This document shows, piece by piece, positions 8,988-19,422 of a DNA stretch of 64,000 nucleotides. The notes under the pieces were generated by a model that saw only the letters and a list, made by a program, of their open reading frames with translations, was not told the origin of the DNA and ran no database searches. This stretch comes from an uncultured Pelagibacteraceae bacterium (GTDB lineage Bacteria > Pseudomonadota > Alphaproteobacteria > Pelagibacterales > Pelagibacteraceae). How positions within the stretch are numbered: position 1 is the stretch's first letter; every line of letters starts with the position of its first letter. Where the stretch lies: contig CACHML010000003.1 in NCBI GenBank assembly GCA_902580945.1, positions 1-64,000 of the forward strand, given 5' to 3'. The position numbers and the translations under genes were made by a program.

Positions 8988-9236
8988 TTACTTCCTTAGA
9001 TTTAATTTTGTTAATACTGATTTATAAGACTCCATATTATTTTTCTTTAAATAATCTAATAACTTTTTTCTTCTATTTACTGCTCTCAAAAGACCAACAG
9101 ATGAATGTTTATCTTTTTTGAATTGCTTGATATGTTTAGACAGACTCTCAATTTTATCCGTTAATAGAGCAATCTGCACCTCAGATGATCCAGTATCCTT
9201 CTCATGGATTTGAAGTTCTTTTACTTTTTCTTTCAT
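8988..9236 (-). CDS. rpsO: 30S ribosomal protein S15
   Basis: An 82-residue primary 16S rRNA-binding protein of the small subunit. The signature DTGSSEVQIALLT, the HSSVGLLRAVNRRKKLLDYL block and the C-terminal LNLRK are present. It is some 7 residues shorter than the E. coli protein at the N-terminus, with no loss of the conserved core. Its neighbours are rbfA upstream and pnp downstream. The truB gene that normally lies between rbfA and rpsO is not here. Confidence 0.97.
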   Translation of the reverse strand: MKEKVKELQIHEKDTGSSEVQIALLTDKIESLSKHIKQFKKDKHSSVGLLRAVNRRKKLLDYLKKNNMESYKSVLTKLNLRK

Positions 9237-9244
9237 TGTTTTCC

Positions 9245-9610
9245 TTACTTATTTGTTTGTTTAATTAAATTTTCTATTTTTTCTGCATAATCAAAAGAAT
9301 CATCTTTAATAAAGAAAAGTTTTGGTAAAAACTTCATAATTATTTTTTTTGATAATACTTTTCTAATCATAAAAGATGATATTTTCAATTTCTCTATAAT
9401 ATCATCTGTATTTTTACCTCCTAAAGGCATAACAAATATTTTTGCAGTTTTTAAATCTGGTGACATTCTTACCTCTGTTACAGTTATTTCTTTTGTTGAT
9501 AAATCTATTATTTTAGCCTCATCTCTTATAAAAATCATGCCTAAAGCTTTTTTTATCATTTCTCCAACTCTTAATTGTCGTTGTGTAATGGGCTTGCCTA
9601 GGTGTTTCAT
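9245..9610 (-). CDS. rbfA: Ribosome-binding factor A
   Basis: A 121-residue KH-like protein that binds the immature 30S subunit and helps mature the 16S rRNA 5' end. The N-terminal block RQLRVGEMIKKAL and the central VTEVRMSPDLKTAKIFV are characteristic. Its ATG abuts the infB stop codon with no spacing, so it is translationally coupled to infB. Confidence 0.93.
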   Translation of the reverse strand: MKHLGKPITQRQLRVGEMIKKALGMIFIRDEAKIIDLSTKEITVTEVRMSPDLKTAKIFVMPLGGKNTDDIIEKLKISSFMIRKVLSKKIIMKFLPKLFFIKDDSFDYAEKIENLIKQTNK

Positions 9611-11827
9611 TTAGATTGTTCTCTCAGTTTCTGTTGAATTATAAACTTCTATAATATCTTTTTTTTGATAATCTGCGAAATCTTTAAGAGTGATCCCACA
9701 TTCAAGACCCGCTGAAACTTGTTTAGTTTGATCTTTCTCTCTAAATATAGAACCTATTTTTCCATTAAATATTATAGTTCCATCTCTGATTACTCTTGCA
9801 CTAGAGTTTTGTGTTATTTCCCCCTCCACTACCTTTGATCCAGCCACTTTACCAACTTTCGATACCTTAAAAATTTCAAGTATTTCAGCACTTCCAATAA
9901 TTTTTTCCTCAACATCTGGTGATAGTAAACCTGCCATTTTTCCTTTTATAAAATCTAAAACCTCATAGATTATATTGAATGATGAAATTGAAATTTTTTC
10001 CTGCTCAGCTCTTTTTTTTGCCTCTTTGCTAGGTTTGACATTAAATGCAATTATTACAGCATCTGATGCTTTTGCCAATGTTACATCTGTCTCGGTCACC
10101 ATACCTATATCTGATAGAAGTATTTTTGGTTTGACCTCATCATGTTTAATCTGATCTATTGCATTTTTTATTGCTTCTGATGAACCATGTACATCTGATT
10201 TAATAATGATATTTAATTCCTCTGAAACTGAATTTTGGAAAGCCGAGTCTTGTGTAACAAGCGTAAGAGGTATTTTATCATCTTTTGATTGTTGAACTCT
10301 AGCCTCACACAAGGATTTTGCCTCCTTTTCATTGGGTAATACTATAAAATCATCACCTGATTTTGCTGCACCATTTATTCCTATTATCTCAATTGGAGTA
10401 GCTGGCTCTGCAATTTCAATGTTTTTTCCATGATCATTTATAATTGCTCTTATTTTTCCCCATTTAAGACCACTAACAAAGTAGTCTCCTTTTTTTAAAG
10501 TACCAACAGTTACAATAATATTTGCAACCGGTCCTCTACCAGTATCGATTTTGGACTCTAAAACTATTCCTTTAGCATTTGTTTCAAAATCTGTTCTTAA
10601 ATCTAATAATTCTGCTTGTAAAATTATGGACTCTACCAACTTATCTAGATTTTTTTTAGTTTTAGTAGAAATTTCTACCATTAATGTATCTCCAGACAAA
10701 TCCTCAGCTATTAATTCATATTCTAATAGTTGATTTTTTATTTTTTGTGGGTCTGCCTCAGGTAAATCACATTTATTGATTGCAACTACTATTGGAACAT
10801 TTGCTGCCTTTGCATGTTTAATTGACTCGATAGTTTGAGGTTTAACTCCATCATCTGCCGCAACAACCAGTACAACTAAATCTGTCAATTTTGAACCTCT
10901 AGCTCTCATTTCAGTAAAAGCTGCATGACCTGGAGTGTCTATAAAGGTAATTTTGTTATTTTGGTGATTAATTTGGTAAGCGCCTATGTGTTGTGTAATG
11001 CCTCCAAACTCTCCTGAAACTACGTTTGCTTCTCTTAATACGTCTAAAACTGAAGTTTTTCCATGGTCAACGTGCCCCATAACAGTAACTATTGGAGGTC
11101 TGTTTTTCAAATTTTCAGATTTTACCTCTTTAATTTTTTCAATTATTTCCTCGACTTTCTCTTCTCTGATTGGTTTGTGTCCAAATTCTTTAACTAAATA
11201 TTCAGCTGTATCAGCATCTATAGTATGATTTATAGTTGCAGTTACACCCATACTGAGCAAATGTTTTATAATACTGCTTGACTGCTCTGCCATTCTATTT
11301 GCGAGTTCTCGAATTGTTATCACCTCAGGTAGATTTATTTCTCTCTTTACTTGCTTGAAATTATCTTTCTCATTGTTTTGGTTTAAATTTCGATTTTCTT
11401 TTTGTTTAGCTCTCTTTAAAGAAGCAAGACTTCTTGATTTTATTTCAGCATGATCATCACTTAAAGCTCTTGAAATTGTTAATTTTAATTCTCTTCTTTT
11501 TCCTCCAATTTTATTCGATTTACTATCTTTTTGTTGAGTTTCACCTTTTAATCTTCTTGTGGCTCTTTGTTCAGCTAATTTTCTTTTTTCAAAATCTGAG
11601 GAAGGTTGTGTAGATGGTCTGTTATAATTACTTGGTTTTGAAAAAGTATTGATGCTTGTTCTGGGTTTATTTATATTTTGTCTAGAAAATTGAGACTTTC
11701 CAGAAAATTTAGTATTTTTTTTTTCTATAAATACAGTGTTTTTGGATTTTGATTTAGCTTGTTCTATACTACTGAATGTTTTCTTTGAGCTTCCAGATAC
11801 TGATAACTTTAATTTTTTCTTCTCCAT
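9611..11827 (-). CDS. infB: Translation initiation factor IF-2
   Basis: A 738-residue GTPase that brings initiator fMet-tRNA to the 30S subunit. The basic, low-complexity N-terminal region (about 1-165) precedes the IF2-N helix domain (ITIRELANRM). The G domain begins near residue 245, with G1 GHVDHGKT, G3 DTPGHAAF and G4 NKCD. Beta-barrel domains II and IV follow. The N-terminal extension is shorter than in enterics. It is 10 bases after nusA; the ylxR gene often found between them is absent. Confidence 0.98.
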   Translation of the reverse strand: MEKKKLKLSVSGSSKKTFSSIEQAKSKSKNTVFIEKKNTKFSGKSQFSRQNINKPRTSINTFSKPSNYNRPSTQPSSDFEKRKLAEQRATRRLKGETQQKDSKSNKIGGKRRELKLTISRALSDDHAEIKSRSLASLKRAKQKENRNLNQNNEKDNFKQVKREINLPEVITIRELANRMAEQSSSIIKHLLSMGVTATINHTIDADTAEYLVKEFGHKPIREEKVEEIIEKIKEVKSENLKNRPPIVTVMGHVDHGKTSVLDVLREANVVSGEFGGITQHIGAYQINHQNNKITFIDTPGHAAFTEMRARGSKLTDLVVLVVAADDGVKPQTIESIKHAKAANVPIVVAINKCDLPEADPQKIKNQLLEYELIAEDLSGDTLMVEISTKTKKNLDKLVESIILQAELLDLRTDFETNAKGIVLESKIDTGRGPVANIIVTVGTLKKGDYFVSGLKWGKIRAIINDHGKNIEIAEPATPIEIIGINGAAKSGDDFIVLPNEKEAKSLCEARVQQSKDDKIPLTLVTQDSAFQNSVSEELNIIIKSDVHGSSEAIKNAIDQIKHDEVKPKILLSDIGMVTETDVTLAKASDAVIIAFNVKPSKEAKKRAEQEKISISSFNIIYEVLDFIKGKMAGLLSPDVEEKIIGSAEILEIFKVSKVGKVAGSKVVEGEITQNSSARVIRDGTIIFNGKIGSIFREKDQTKQVSAGLECGITLKDFADYQKKDIIEVYNSTETERTI

Positions 11828-11837
11828 TTCTCATCTC

Positions 11838-13391
11838 TCAATCTTTATAAACTTTATCTCTTGCTGACATAATCAAATTATCAGCTTCTTGTTTTGAAAG
11901 AGCAAAATCCTCAAGATAGCCCTTAATTTTAACTCTTTCACCTTTAATTACATCATATGTTCCTGTAAGTTCATCTGACGCTAAATCAGCTAAATCTGAT
12001 AAAGTTAGAACTTTTTGTTCACCTAAAGTAACTAACATTCCAGGTGTAAGTCCCTCATGATTTATTAAGTCATTTTCTAAACCAAGATCCTTTATCCTTT
12101 TAGATATCTCCTCTTGATCCTTTTCATAAAACTCCTTTGCTCTATCGATTAACTCTTTAGCAGTATCCTCCTCTATACCCTCTATCTTTGTCAGTGCATC
12201 AGGTGAGCTATCTTTAATATCATCTATTGATGAAAATCCTTCAGCTACCAAGAGTTGTCCTAGAGTTTCATCCAATTCAAGGTTCTTAACAATATTATCT
12301 GTTTTTTCTTTGAATTCTAATTGTCTTCTCTCTGAGTCTTCTTGCTCTGTCATTATGTTTATTTCATAGTTTAATAATTTGGTAGCCAATCTCACATTTT
12401 GCCCTCTTCTTCCAATTGCCTTGCTTAAATTTTCTTCAGTTAAAATTACATCAAGCTTTTTAGCCTCATTGTCTACATTTACCCGCTGTACTTCAGCAGG
12501 TGATAATGCATTAGCTACAACAATGGCTGGATCCTCTGACCAGTTCACTATATCGATTTTTTCACCCTGAAGTTCATTTACCACTGCCTGAACTCGACTA
12601 CCTCTCATTCCAACACATGCGCCAACTGGATCTAGAGATGTATCTATAGCTTTAACACAAATTTTAGCTCTACTGCCAGGATCTCTTGATGATGATTTTA
12701 TTTCAATTAGACCATCATAAATTTCTGGAACTTCCTGAACAAATAATTTCTCCATAAATTTGGGATGTCCTCTAGATAAGAATATCTGTTGTCCTCTTGG
12801 CTCTCTTCTCACATCTAAACAATATGCCTTAACTCTATCTCCTGCTTTTATATTTTCTCTAGGTATCATTTCATTTTTTTGAATAATTGCCTCTGTTCTT
12901 CCTAAATCAACTATAACATTCCCAAATTCTAACCTTTTTACAATTCCACTTAATATTGTTTCTTTTTTGTCAATAAAATCATTATACTGTCTTTCTCTTT
13001 CAGCTTCTCTAACGTTAAAACTTATTACTTGCTTAGCTGTTTGTGCAGCAATTCTTCCAAAATCAAAAGAAGGTAAGGGTTGCAATACCTCATCTCCAAC
13101 TTTTTTATCTTTATTTGTTTCATTCAGCTTGATCGCATCGTCCAGAGTAATTTCAATATTTGAATTTTCTGGTTTAACTACAATTAATAGTTTTCTGAAT
13201 ATACCTATGTCACCGTTATCTCTATTAATTTCCACTTTAATCTCATTATCAGATCCAAATTTTGATCTTGCTGCTTTAGCAATGCCAGTTTCCATTGATC
13301 CTATTATAAGTTCTTTATCAATAGACTTTTCTAAGGCAACAGCCTCTGCAATTCTTAATAATTCAAGTTTATCTGCTCTTCTATTTAACAT
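11838..13391 (-). CDS. nusA: Transcription termination/antitermination factor NusA
   Basis: A 517-residue RNA polymerase-binding factor for pausing, termination and antitermination. In order: the N-terminal polymerase-binding domain (1-130), an S1 domain (VKRLEFGNVIVDLG near 150), two KH domains (GACVGMRGSRV and KAIGRRGQNVRLA) and helix-hairpin-helix repeats towards the C-terminus. It begins the nusA-infB-rbfA-rpsO-pnp run. The rimP gene that usually precedes nusA is absent; metK and its terminator lie upstream instead. Confidence 0.97.
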   Translation of the reverse strand: MLNRRADKLELLRIAEAVALEKSIDKELIIGSMETGIAKAARSKFGSDNEIKVEINRDNGDIGIFRKLLIVVKPENSNIEITLDDAIKLNETNKDKKVGDEVLQPLPSFDFGRIAAQTAKQVISFNVREAERERQYNDFIDKKETILSGIVKRLEFGNVIVDLGRTEAIIQKNEMIPRENIKAGDRVKAYCLDVRREPRGQQIFLSRGHPKFMEKLFVQEVPEIYDGLIEIKSSSRDPGSRAKICVKAIDTSLDPVGACVGMRGSRVQAVVNELQGEKIDIVNWSEDPAIVVANALSPAEVQRVNVDNEAKKLDVILTEENLSKAIGRRGQNVRLATKLLNYEINIMTEQEDSERRQLEFKEKTDNIVKNLELDETLGQLLVAEGFSSIDDIKDSSPDALTKIEGIEEDTAKELIDRAKEFYEKDQEEISKRIKDLGLENDLINHEGLTPGMLVTLGEQKVLTLSDLADLASDELTGTYDVIKGERVKIKGYLEDFALSKQEADNLIMSARDKVYKD

Positions 13392-13401
13392 ATTTCTTTA
13401 G

Positions 13402-13431
13402 CCAAAAAAAAATGGGCCTAGGCCCATTTTT
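13402..13431 (-). terminator. Intrinsic terminator of metK
   Basis: A perfect 24-base palindrome, AAAAATGGGCC/GGCCCATTTTT around TA (13408-13431), is followed on the minus strand by an unbroken U run. It lies 55 bases past the metK stop and 11 bases before the nusA start. It should end metK transcription, so nusA needs its own promoter or read-through. Confidence 0.85.
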
Positions 13432-13485
13432 GAAATTTCAACAATGTATTTGGAATATAGTTATTTTTGCTTATTTTTCAACAAT

Positions 13486-14649
13486 TTACTTACTAAAAAT
13501 CCCAGATTTATCTGTTTTTTCCCATGAAAAGGAACCATCGCTTTCTGGTGTTCTTCCAAAGTGTCCATAAGCTGCGGTTTTTTCATAAATAGCTTTATTT
13601 AACCCAAGCATTTCTCTAATTCCTCTTGGGCTCAAATCAAAGTTTTCTTTAATCAGTTTTTCTACATGAATGTTCTTTTCTTCATCATTGTCAAACAAGT
13701 CTACATAAATAGATAAAGGTTTTGATACACCAATAGCATATGCAAGTTGAATTAAACATTTGTCAGCAATTTTTGACGCAACAACATTTTTAGCTAAATA
13801 TCTAGACGCATAGGCAGCTGATCTATCAACTTTTGTTGGATCTTTTCCAGAAAATGCTCCACCACCATGTGGCGCTGCTCCTCCGTAAGTATCAACAATA
13901 ATTTTTCTACCAGTTAAACCACTGTCTCCATCTGGACCTCCAATTACGAAGTTTCCAGTAGGATTTATATAAATTTCTTTTTCATCAAGACTTCCTAATA
14001 AATTTTTAGGTATAGATTTCTCTATATAAGGTATACATAATTCTTTAACTTGAGCTAATTTAACATCTTTTGAATGTTGTGTAGAAATTACCACGGATGT
14101 TACAGCAGAAGGAATACCATCTTTATATTCAATTGTAATTTGGCTTTTAGAGTCTGGTTCTATTCCATTTAATTTTCCTGATTTTCTATCCTCAGCCATC
14201 AGTCTTAAAATTTTATGTGAGTAATGAATTGGGGCTGGCATCAACACGTCTGTTTCATTGCAAGCATAACCAAACATAATTCCCTGGTCACCTGCACCTT
14301 CATCTTTATTTCCAGCTGAGTCTACTCCCATTGCAATATCAGCTGATTGTGAGTGTAAATGTGTTTCAATTTTTGTTTGTTCTCTCCAAGAAAAACCATC
14401 TTGGTCGTAGCCAATATCTTTAATACAATCTCTAACTTTTGATATTAAATCGTCATTTTTAAACTCAGGACCTCTTACTTCTCCTGCTAATACAACTTTA
14501 TTTGTTGTAGTTAAAGTTTCACATGCAACTCTTGCTTGAGGCTCTAAAGCCAAAAAACTGTCCACGACCATATCAGAAATTCTGTCACAAACTTTATCTG
14601 GGTGTCCCTCTGACACAGACTCACTCGTAAATAAAAAATTTTTTTTCAT
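13486..14649 (-). CDS. metK: S-adenosylmethionine synthetase
   Basis: A 387-residue cytoplasmic enzyme making S-adenosylmethionine from methionine and ATP. The motifs [13 protein letters not shown] (near residue 15), [12 protein letters not shown] (near 120) and [17 protein letters not shown] (near 265) are all present. The ATG overlaps the lnt stop by one base (TAATG). A strong terminator follows. SAM made here feeds methylases in this window such as MiaB, RsmI and RsmG. Confidence 0.98.
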   Translation of the reverse strand: MKKNFLFTSESVSEGHPDKVCDRISDMVVDSFLALEPQARVACETLTTTNKVVLAGEVRGPEFKNDDLISKVRDCIKDIGYDQDGFSWREQTKIETHLHSQSADIAMGVDSAGNKDEGAGDQGIMFGYACNETDVLMPAPIHYSHKILRLMAEDRKSGKLNGIEPDSKSQITIEYKDGIPSAVTSVVISTQHSKDVKLAQVKELCIPYIEKSIPKNLLGSLDEKEIYINPTGNFVIGGPDGDSGLTGRKIIVDTYGGAAPHGGGAFSGKDPTKVDRSAAYASRYLAKNVVASKIADKCLIQLAYAIGVSKPLSIYVDLFDNDEEKNIHVEKLIKENFDLSPRGIREMLGLNKAIYEKTAAYGHFGRTPESDGSFSWEKTDKSGIFSK

Positions 14650-16172
14650 TAATTCCCCCGTATTTTAAAAAAGAAAATTAAACTAATATAAATAGACAGA
14701 AAATAAAAGAAGATCTTATTACCGAACTTGCTAAAAATAGTTTTATCGGAGTTTTTAAATGATTTAAGTTCAATAAATCCCTTGTCAGTTGTTAATATCT
14801 TATCTATTACTTTGCCTTTTGGGTTTATAAATGCTGAAATTCCATTATTTGATGATCGGATAACGGTCTTTCCCTCCTCTATCGATCTGAAAATTGAGTG
14901 AGAGAAGTGTTGGTGTGGGCCAATAGAATTACCAAACCAACCGTCTTCTGATATATTCAGAATAAAATCGTAATTTTTTTTACTTTTGTTTATTTTGCCA
15001 GAGTAAATAATTTCATAACAAATAAGGGGGATGAAATTAAAATTATTCAACTTTATTAAATTTCTTTCATCGTCTGCAGAAAAAGACTGGTAACCTTGTG
15101 TTAATTTTTTAAAACCTAAATTACTTAAAATTTTTTCGAATGGTAAAAATTCTCCAAATGGAACCAATTTATTTTTATAATACATATCTAAAATTTCAAC
15201 ATTATTATCTAATACTAAAAGAGAATTATAAATCTTTTGGTCCTCGTAAATGTTCATACCTAAAACAATCTTATGTTTTTTTGAAAAATTATTTGAAAAA
15301 AGATTCTTTAACCTTTGAAGATTTTCAAGATTAAGACTAGAGAGAATACCTTCTGGCAAAATAAATACTGTTTCACTTGATAGTTTTGGATCAGAAATAT
15401 TAATTAATTCAGAGATGAGTTTACTTGGATCTTCGTTTTGGAAATATCTGTTAATATTTATTTTTGGAGAAACTACTTTAATAGTAAATCCTAAATCTTT
15501 TTTATCGATCAGTTCATACTGATTTAATTTTGACTTCCCCCAAAGATAATTTATAGATAAAATAAATAGAAAAATAATAGATATACTTATTTTAATTTTT
15601 TTTTTGTAGTTAAATAATAAAATAGTTGGAAATAAAAATAACAAAATAATGATTAGGTTAAAAGCATAAGTTCCCGTTATGGATAACAATTGAATAAATT
15701 CCAAATAATTTACAAAACTAAAAGCTACTAAGTTCCATGGGAAACCACCAAATATAAAACTCCTTATATATTCGAATAAAGAAAAAGATAAGGCTAATAT
15801 TAAAATTGATAGAAAATTTTTTTTTGGATTTAAAAATGAAAAAGCTAAGGTTGAAAATCCATAAAATAGTCCTAAAAATAGTGGAATTAAAATCAAAGCA
15901 AATGGTATCAATGGTTTAAAAATTTCCTCAAAAGTTAATGAATTAGTAATCCAATATAAATTTGAAATAAAATAACCAAAGCCAAATATCCATCCAATAG
16001 TAAATGACGTAATTTTATCTTTTGAATATAATAATAATGTCCACAAAAGATATGGATATGAAAAAAAATTTAAAAAAAAAAAATTGTAAGGTGGTAGACT
16101 AAAAGATGATATTAAACCTAAAGAAAATACAAATAAGAATAATAAAATTTTATTTTTGTATAATAAAGTCAA
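14649..16172 (-). CDS. lnt: Apolipoprotein N-acyltransferase
   Basis: A 507-residue inner-membrane enzyme that adds the third acyl chain to lipoproteins. An N-terminal region with several hydrophobic helices (about 1-215) is followed by a nitrilase-like periplasmic domain with the catalytic triad Glu (LPEG near 273), Lys ([11 protein letters not shown] near 340) and Cys (LICYEIIY near 387). The [12 protein letters not shown] block is typical. It overlaps ybeY by 4 bases and metK by one base. Likely substrates encoded nearby are LptE, DUF3576 and the BON lipoprotein. The corC gene usual between ybeY and lnt is missing. Confidence 0.95.
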   Translation of the reverse strand: MTLLYKNKILLFLFVFSLGLISSFSLPPYNFFFLNFFSYPYLLWTLLLYSKDKITSFTIGWIFGFGYFISNLYWITNSLTFEEIFKPLIPFALILIPLFLGLFYGFSTLAFSFLNPKKNFLSILILALSFSLFEYIRSFIFGGFPWNLVAFSFVNYLEFIQLLSITGTYAFNLIIILLFLFPTILLFNYKKKIKISISIIFLFILSINYLWGKSKLNQYELIDKKDLGFTIKVVSPKININRYFQNEDPSKLISELINISDPKLSSETVFILPEGILSSLNLENLQRLKNLFSNNFSKKHKIVLGMNIYEDQKIYNSLLVLDNNVEILDMYYKNKLVPFGEFLPFEKILSNLGFKKLTQGYQSFSADDERNLIKLNNFNFIPLICYEIIYSGKINKSKKNYDFILNISEDGWFGNSIGPHQHFSHSIFRSIEEGKTVIRSSNNGISAFINPKGKVIDKILTTDKGFIELKSFKNSDKTIFSKFGNKIFFYFLSIYISLIFFFKIRGN

Positions 16173-16615
16173 TTTACTTTATGAAAATATTTTAATATTA
16201 ATTTTTCTTTTCTTAACATTTTTTTAAAATCATTTATTTTTTTATGATCGTATCCAATTAGATGTAAATAACCATGTATCCACGTTTTATCAAATTCTAA
16301 GTGAAAATTTGTATCCTTTGATCTCTCTTTAATAATTTCATAACTAATTGCTATGTCACCTAAATAAAGTTTTTTTTTATTTTTAATTTTTAGTGGAAAA
16401 GATAAAACATCTGTAGTTTTGTTTTTTTTTCTAAACTTAAAGTTTAAATATTTCATTTGTTTATTATTAGTTAGTAGTATAGAAAATTCATGGTTTTTTC
16501 TTTTAAATGTGGGTGCATTAGACAATATTTTAAGTCTTTTCTTTAAGTAATTATTTGGTTTTTTTATGATTCTCTTCCACTTTGAATGACCAAATATTAC
16601 ATTGGCCTTTATCAT
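16169..16615 (-). CDS. ybeY: Endoribonuclease YbeY
   Basis: A 148-residue zinc-dependent RNase used in 16S rRNA 3'-end maturation and ribosome quality control. The metal-binding motif H-x3-H-x5-H occurs as HGYLHLIGYDH near residue 120, and the TDVLSFP block is present at about 86. It overlaps both phoH upstream and lnt downstream by 4 bases, so the whole run is translationally coupled. Confidence 0.95.
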   Translation of the reverse strand: MIKANVIFGHSKWKRIIKKPNNYLKKRLKILSNAPTFKRKNHEFSILLTNNKQMKYLNFKFRKKNKTTDVLSFPLKIKNKKKLYLGDIAISYEIIKERSKDTNFHLEFDKTWIHGYLHLIGYDHKKINDFKKMLRKEKLILKYFHKVN

Positions 16616-17616
16616 CCGTCTGAGCTTTTATCAGTATATGCCTTAACAATTTTCGATACCAAAGGATGTCTAACAACATCTTTGTGATCAAAATCAACAA
16701 CTGCAATTTCCTTTAAATGTCCAAGCAGTTTTTTTGATCTTTGTAATCCAGAAAGTGATTTGTTTGGTAAATCTATTTGCGAAGGATCGCCATTAATTAC
16801 TATTTTCGAATTTTCTCCTATTCTAGTTAAGAACATTTTAATTTGAGTATCTGTTGCATTTTGTGCTTCATCTAGTATTGCAAATGAATTTTTTAAAGTT
16901 CTACCTCTCATAAAAGCTAAGGGAGCTATTTCAATATCGCCAACTTCAATTTTTTTCTGTATCTTTTCAAAATCTAATAAATCATATAAAGAGTCATACA
17001 ATGGTCTCAAATAAGGGTCTACCTTCTCTCTCATATCTCCAGGTAAAAATCCAAGTCTTTCGCCGGCTTCAACAGCAGGCCTAGATAAAATAATTCTCTC
17101 TATTTTTTTATCTAAAAGCATAGTCAATGCTACAGCAACCGCAAGAAAAGTTTTACCAGTTCCAGCCGGTCCCGCAGAAATAATTATATCTGAATCTTTT
17201 AATGCTCTGACGTATTCTTTCTGTTTTTCAGACCTTGGAATTACAGATTTTTTTGGGGTTTTTATTATATATTCAACTTTTTTTACTGAATTTGTTTTAT
17301 CTATCATAAACTCATTTACTGAGGAAACTATATCTTTTTTTTCAATTGTGCCATTAATTAAAAATTGTTCGGTTAGAAACTGTATTGCATTTTTAACTAA
17401 ATTATTTTTTTCTGGGTTACTTTTTACTAATATTGAATTTCCTCTAGAATATAAACTTGTTTTTGTAATTTTTTCTAGTTCCTTCAAATTATTATTAAAT
17501 TCACCTGCTACCCCAAGTAATAAATCATTATTTTTAAATATTATACTTAAAGTATTATTTTCAGAGTATAAAAATTTTAAATCAGAAATAATATTTTTTT
17601 TATTTATATTACTCAA
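16612..17616 (-). CDS. ybeZ: PhoH family ATPase (YbeZ)
   Basis: A 334-residue PhoH-like P-loop ATPase with an N-terminal KH-like region. Walker A is GPAGTGKTFLA (near residue 155) and Walker B ILDEAQNAT (near 245). YbeZ is known to act with its neighbour YbeY in rRNA maturation. It follows miaB by one base, keeping the classical miaB-ybeZ-ybeY-lnt order. Confidence 0.93.
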   Translation of the reverse strand: MSNINKKNIISDLKFLYSENNTLSIIFKNNDLLLGVAGEFNNNLKELEKITKTSLYSRGNSILVKSNPEKNNLVKNAIQFLTEQFLINGTIEKKDIVSSVNEFMIDKTNSVKKVEYIIKTPKKSVIPRSEKQKEYVRALKDSDIIISAGPAGTGKTFLAVAVALTMLLDKKIERIILSRPAVEAGERLGFLPGDMREKVDPYLRPLYDSLYDLLDFEKIQKKIEVGDIEIAPLAFMRGRTLKNSFAILDEAQNATDTQIKMFLTRIGENSKIVINGDPSQIDLPNKSLSGLQRSKKLLGHLKEIAVVDFDHKDVVRHPLVSKIVKAYTDKSSDG

Positions 17617-17617
17617 T

Positions 17618-18952
17618 TTAAGCTGCTTTCATATTTTTATCTACAGATCCAAATAATGTATTTTGGTTACTGGTTTGAATTTTTACTTTTACAATTTTTC
17701 CTATATTACTATCACAAGCATCAAAAATTACAGGTGTTATATATTTATTCCTGCCAAATAATTTGCTCTGTTTTTCCATTCTATTTTCGACAAGAACATC
17801 AATTATCTGATTTTCCATGGATCGATTTATTTCTTTTTGATTATTAAATAATTCCTTCTGAATTAACTTTAATCTTTCTTTAGAAATATTTTTGTCAATC
17901 ATTTTTAATTTTGATGCTTTTGTCCCTGGTCTGGGGCTAAATATAAAGGAAAATGAGTTAATAAACTTAATTTTTTTTATAAGGTTAAATGTATCTTCAA
18001 AATCTTTTTGTGTTTCTCCTGGATAACCAACTATAAAATCACTCGAAAATTCTATTTCTTCATTGATTTTTTTTAACCTTTCGTAAATTTTTAAATATTC
18101 ATCTACTGTGTGTTTTCTGTTCATTAATTCTAACATCTTATTAGAACCACTTTGAATCGGTAAATGGACAAATGGCATTAATTTATTAGTAGTGGAATAA
18201 CACTCTAGCAAGTCGTCAGTCATATCCCTAGGATGTGAAGTTGTATATCTTATCCTATCCAATTCTGAATATTGGTTTAAATGATTTATTAAATTTGAAA
18301 TTCTAAATTCTTTAGAATTTTCTGTATATGAATAAGCATTAACATTTTGACCAAGTAAAGTTATTTCTTTTGCACCATTTTCAATTAATTGTTCTGCTTC
18401 TGCTATGACTTTATAAAATGGTCTAGAGTACTCAGGTCCTCTTGTATAAGGTACCACACAAAAATGGCAAAACTTGTCACATCCTTCTTGAATAGTTAAA
18501 AAGGCTGATATTTTATTATTTTTATTTTTTATTTGATCAAAGTATCCAAACTTTGAGATGGTATCAAATTCAGTTACATCATGTTTTAAATTTCTAATGT
18601 AGTTTTTAAGTAAGTCATTCACTTTATGATAAGATTGGGGACCCAAAACAATATCTATGTATGGCTCTCTTTTAAGCATTTCCTCATTTTCAGCTTGTGC
18701 AACACATCCAGCAACAACCATTATTGGCTTTTTCTTATCTCTATATAACTTTTTTACTCTACCAATTTCATGATAAACTTTTTCTTTAGCTTTATCGCGA
18801 ATATGACATGTATTTAAAATATAACAATCAGCATTTGATTGATTATTTGTTTTAACAAAACCCAATTTACTAACAGAGTCATAAATTCTATTAGAATCAT
18901 ACTCGTTCATTTGGCAGCCAAAAGTTTTTATAAATATTTTTCCATTTTGCAT
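17618..18952 (-). CDS. miaB: tRNA-2-methylthio-N6-dimethylallyladenosine synthase MiaB
   Basis: A 444-residue radical-SAM methylthiotransferase that converts i6A37 to ms2i6A37 in tRNAs reading UNN codons. The N-terminal domain supplies three auxiliary-cluster cysteines (FGCQMNEYDS, NTCHIRD, AGCVAQ), the radical-SAM motif is CDKFCHFC (near 158), and a TRAM domain ends the protein. Length is normal. It lies between fur and ybeZ in the conserved order. Confidence 0.96.
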   Translation of the reverse strand: MQNGKIFIKTFGCQMNEYDSNRIYDSVSKLGFVKTNNQSNADCYILNTCHIRDKAKEKVYHEIGRVKKLYRDKKKPIMVVAGCVAQAENEEMLKREPYIDIVLGPQSYHKVNDLLKNYIRNLKHDVTEFDTISKFGYFDQIKNKNNKISAFLTIQEGCDKFCHFCVVPYTRGPEYSRPFYKVIAEAEQLIENGAKEITLLGQNVNAYSYTENSKEFRISNLINHLNQYSELDRIRYTTSHPRDMTDDLLECYSTTNKLMPFVHLPIQSGSNKMLELMNRKHTVDEYLKIYERLKKINEEIEFSSDFIVGYPGETQKDFEDTFNLIKKIKFINSFSFIFSPRPGTKASKLKMIDKNISKERLKLIQKELFNNQKEINRSMENQIIDVLVENRMEKQSKLFGRNKYITPVIFDACDSNIGKIVKVKIQTSNQNTLFGSVDKNMKAA

Positions 18953-18985
18953 ATTTAAATTTTTAAAAAAAAACTGAAATAATCA

Positions 18986-19414
18986 TTATTTATCTTTTTT
19001 TATTCCGTATAGTTCTAATTTATGATCTACTAATTTATAACCATACTTCTCAGCTACTTTTTTTTGAAGTTTTTCAATCTCATCATCTACAAATTCAATA
19101 ATTTCTCCTGACTTTATATCAATTAGATGATCATGATGACTCTCAACTATAGTTTCGTATCTTGCTTTGCTACCCTTAAAATCATGTTTTGTAAGTATTC
19201 CCGACTCCTCAAAAAGCTTAACTGTTCTATATATAGTAGCAATGCTTATTTTTGAGTCCAATTTTGAAACTCTTTTATATAATTCATCAACATCAGGATG
19301 ATCTGACTCACCGTAAACTTCTTTAGACTCTGACAAGACTTTAGCAATAATTCTTCTTTGATCAGTAAGTTTCACACCTTTTTTTTGACAAATCTGTTCA
19401 ATATTTTCAGACAT
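18986..19414 (-). CDS. fur: Fur family metal-responsive regulator
   Basis: A 142-residue winged-helix repressor of the Fur family. The DNA-recognition helix is within SIATIYRTVKLFEESGIL (about 57-74) and the metal-site segment is HHDHLIDIKSGEIIEF (about 92-107). The C-terminal CxxC zinc pairs are missing; only one cysteine is present. In alphaproteobacteria this locus (tsaB-rimI-fur-miaB) encodes the Fur/Mur protein, which may sense manganese or iron. It is distinct from the Irr-like protein at 2855-3283. The metal sensed cannot be read from the sequence. Confidence 0.9.
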   Translation of the reverse strand: MSENIEQICQKKGVKLTDQRRIIAKVLSESKEVYGESDHPDVDELYKRVSKLDSKISIATIYRTVKLFEESGILTKHDFKGSKARYETIVESHHDHLIDIKSGEIIEFVDDEIEKLQKKVAEKYGYKLVDHKLELYGIKKDK

Positions 19415-19422
19415 AAATTATT

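Noticed and set aside
12967-13401. 144-aa plus-strand ORF antisense to nusA
   Set aside because: It mirrors nusA in another frame, is low-complexity (Ser/Leu-rich) and matches no family; nusA is certain on the other strand.
13392-14650. SAM riboswitch near metK
   Set aside because: metK is tightly coupled to lnt with no leader, and the only structure is a simple terminator palindrome after the gene.
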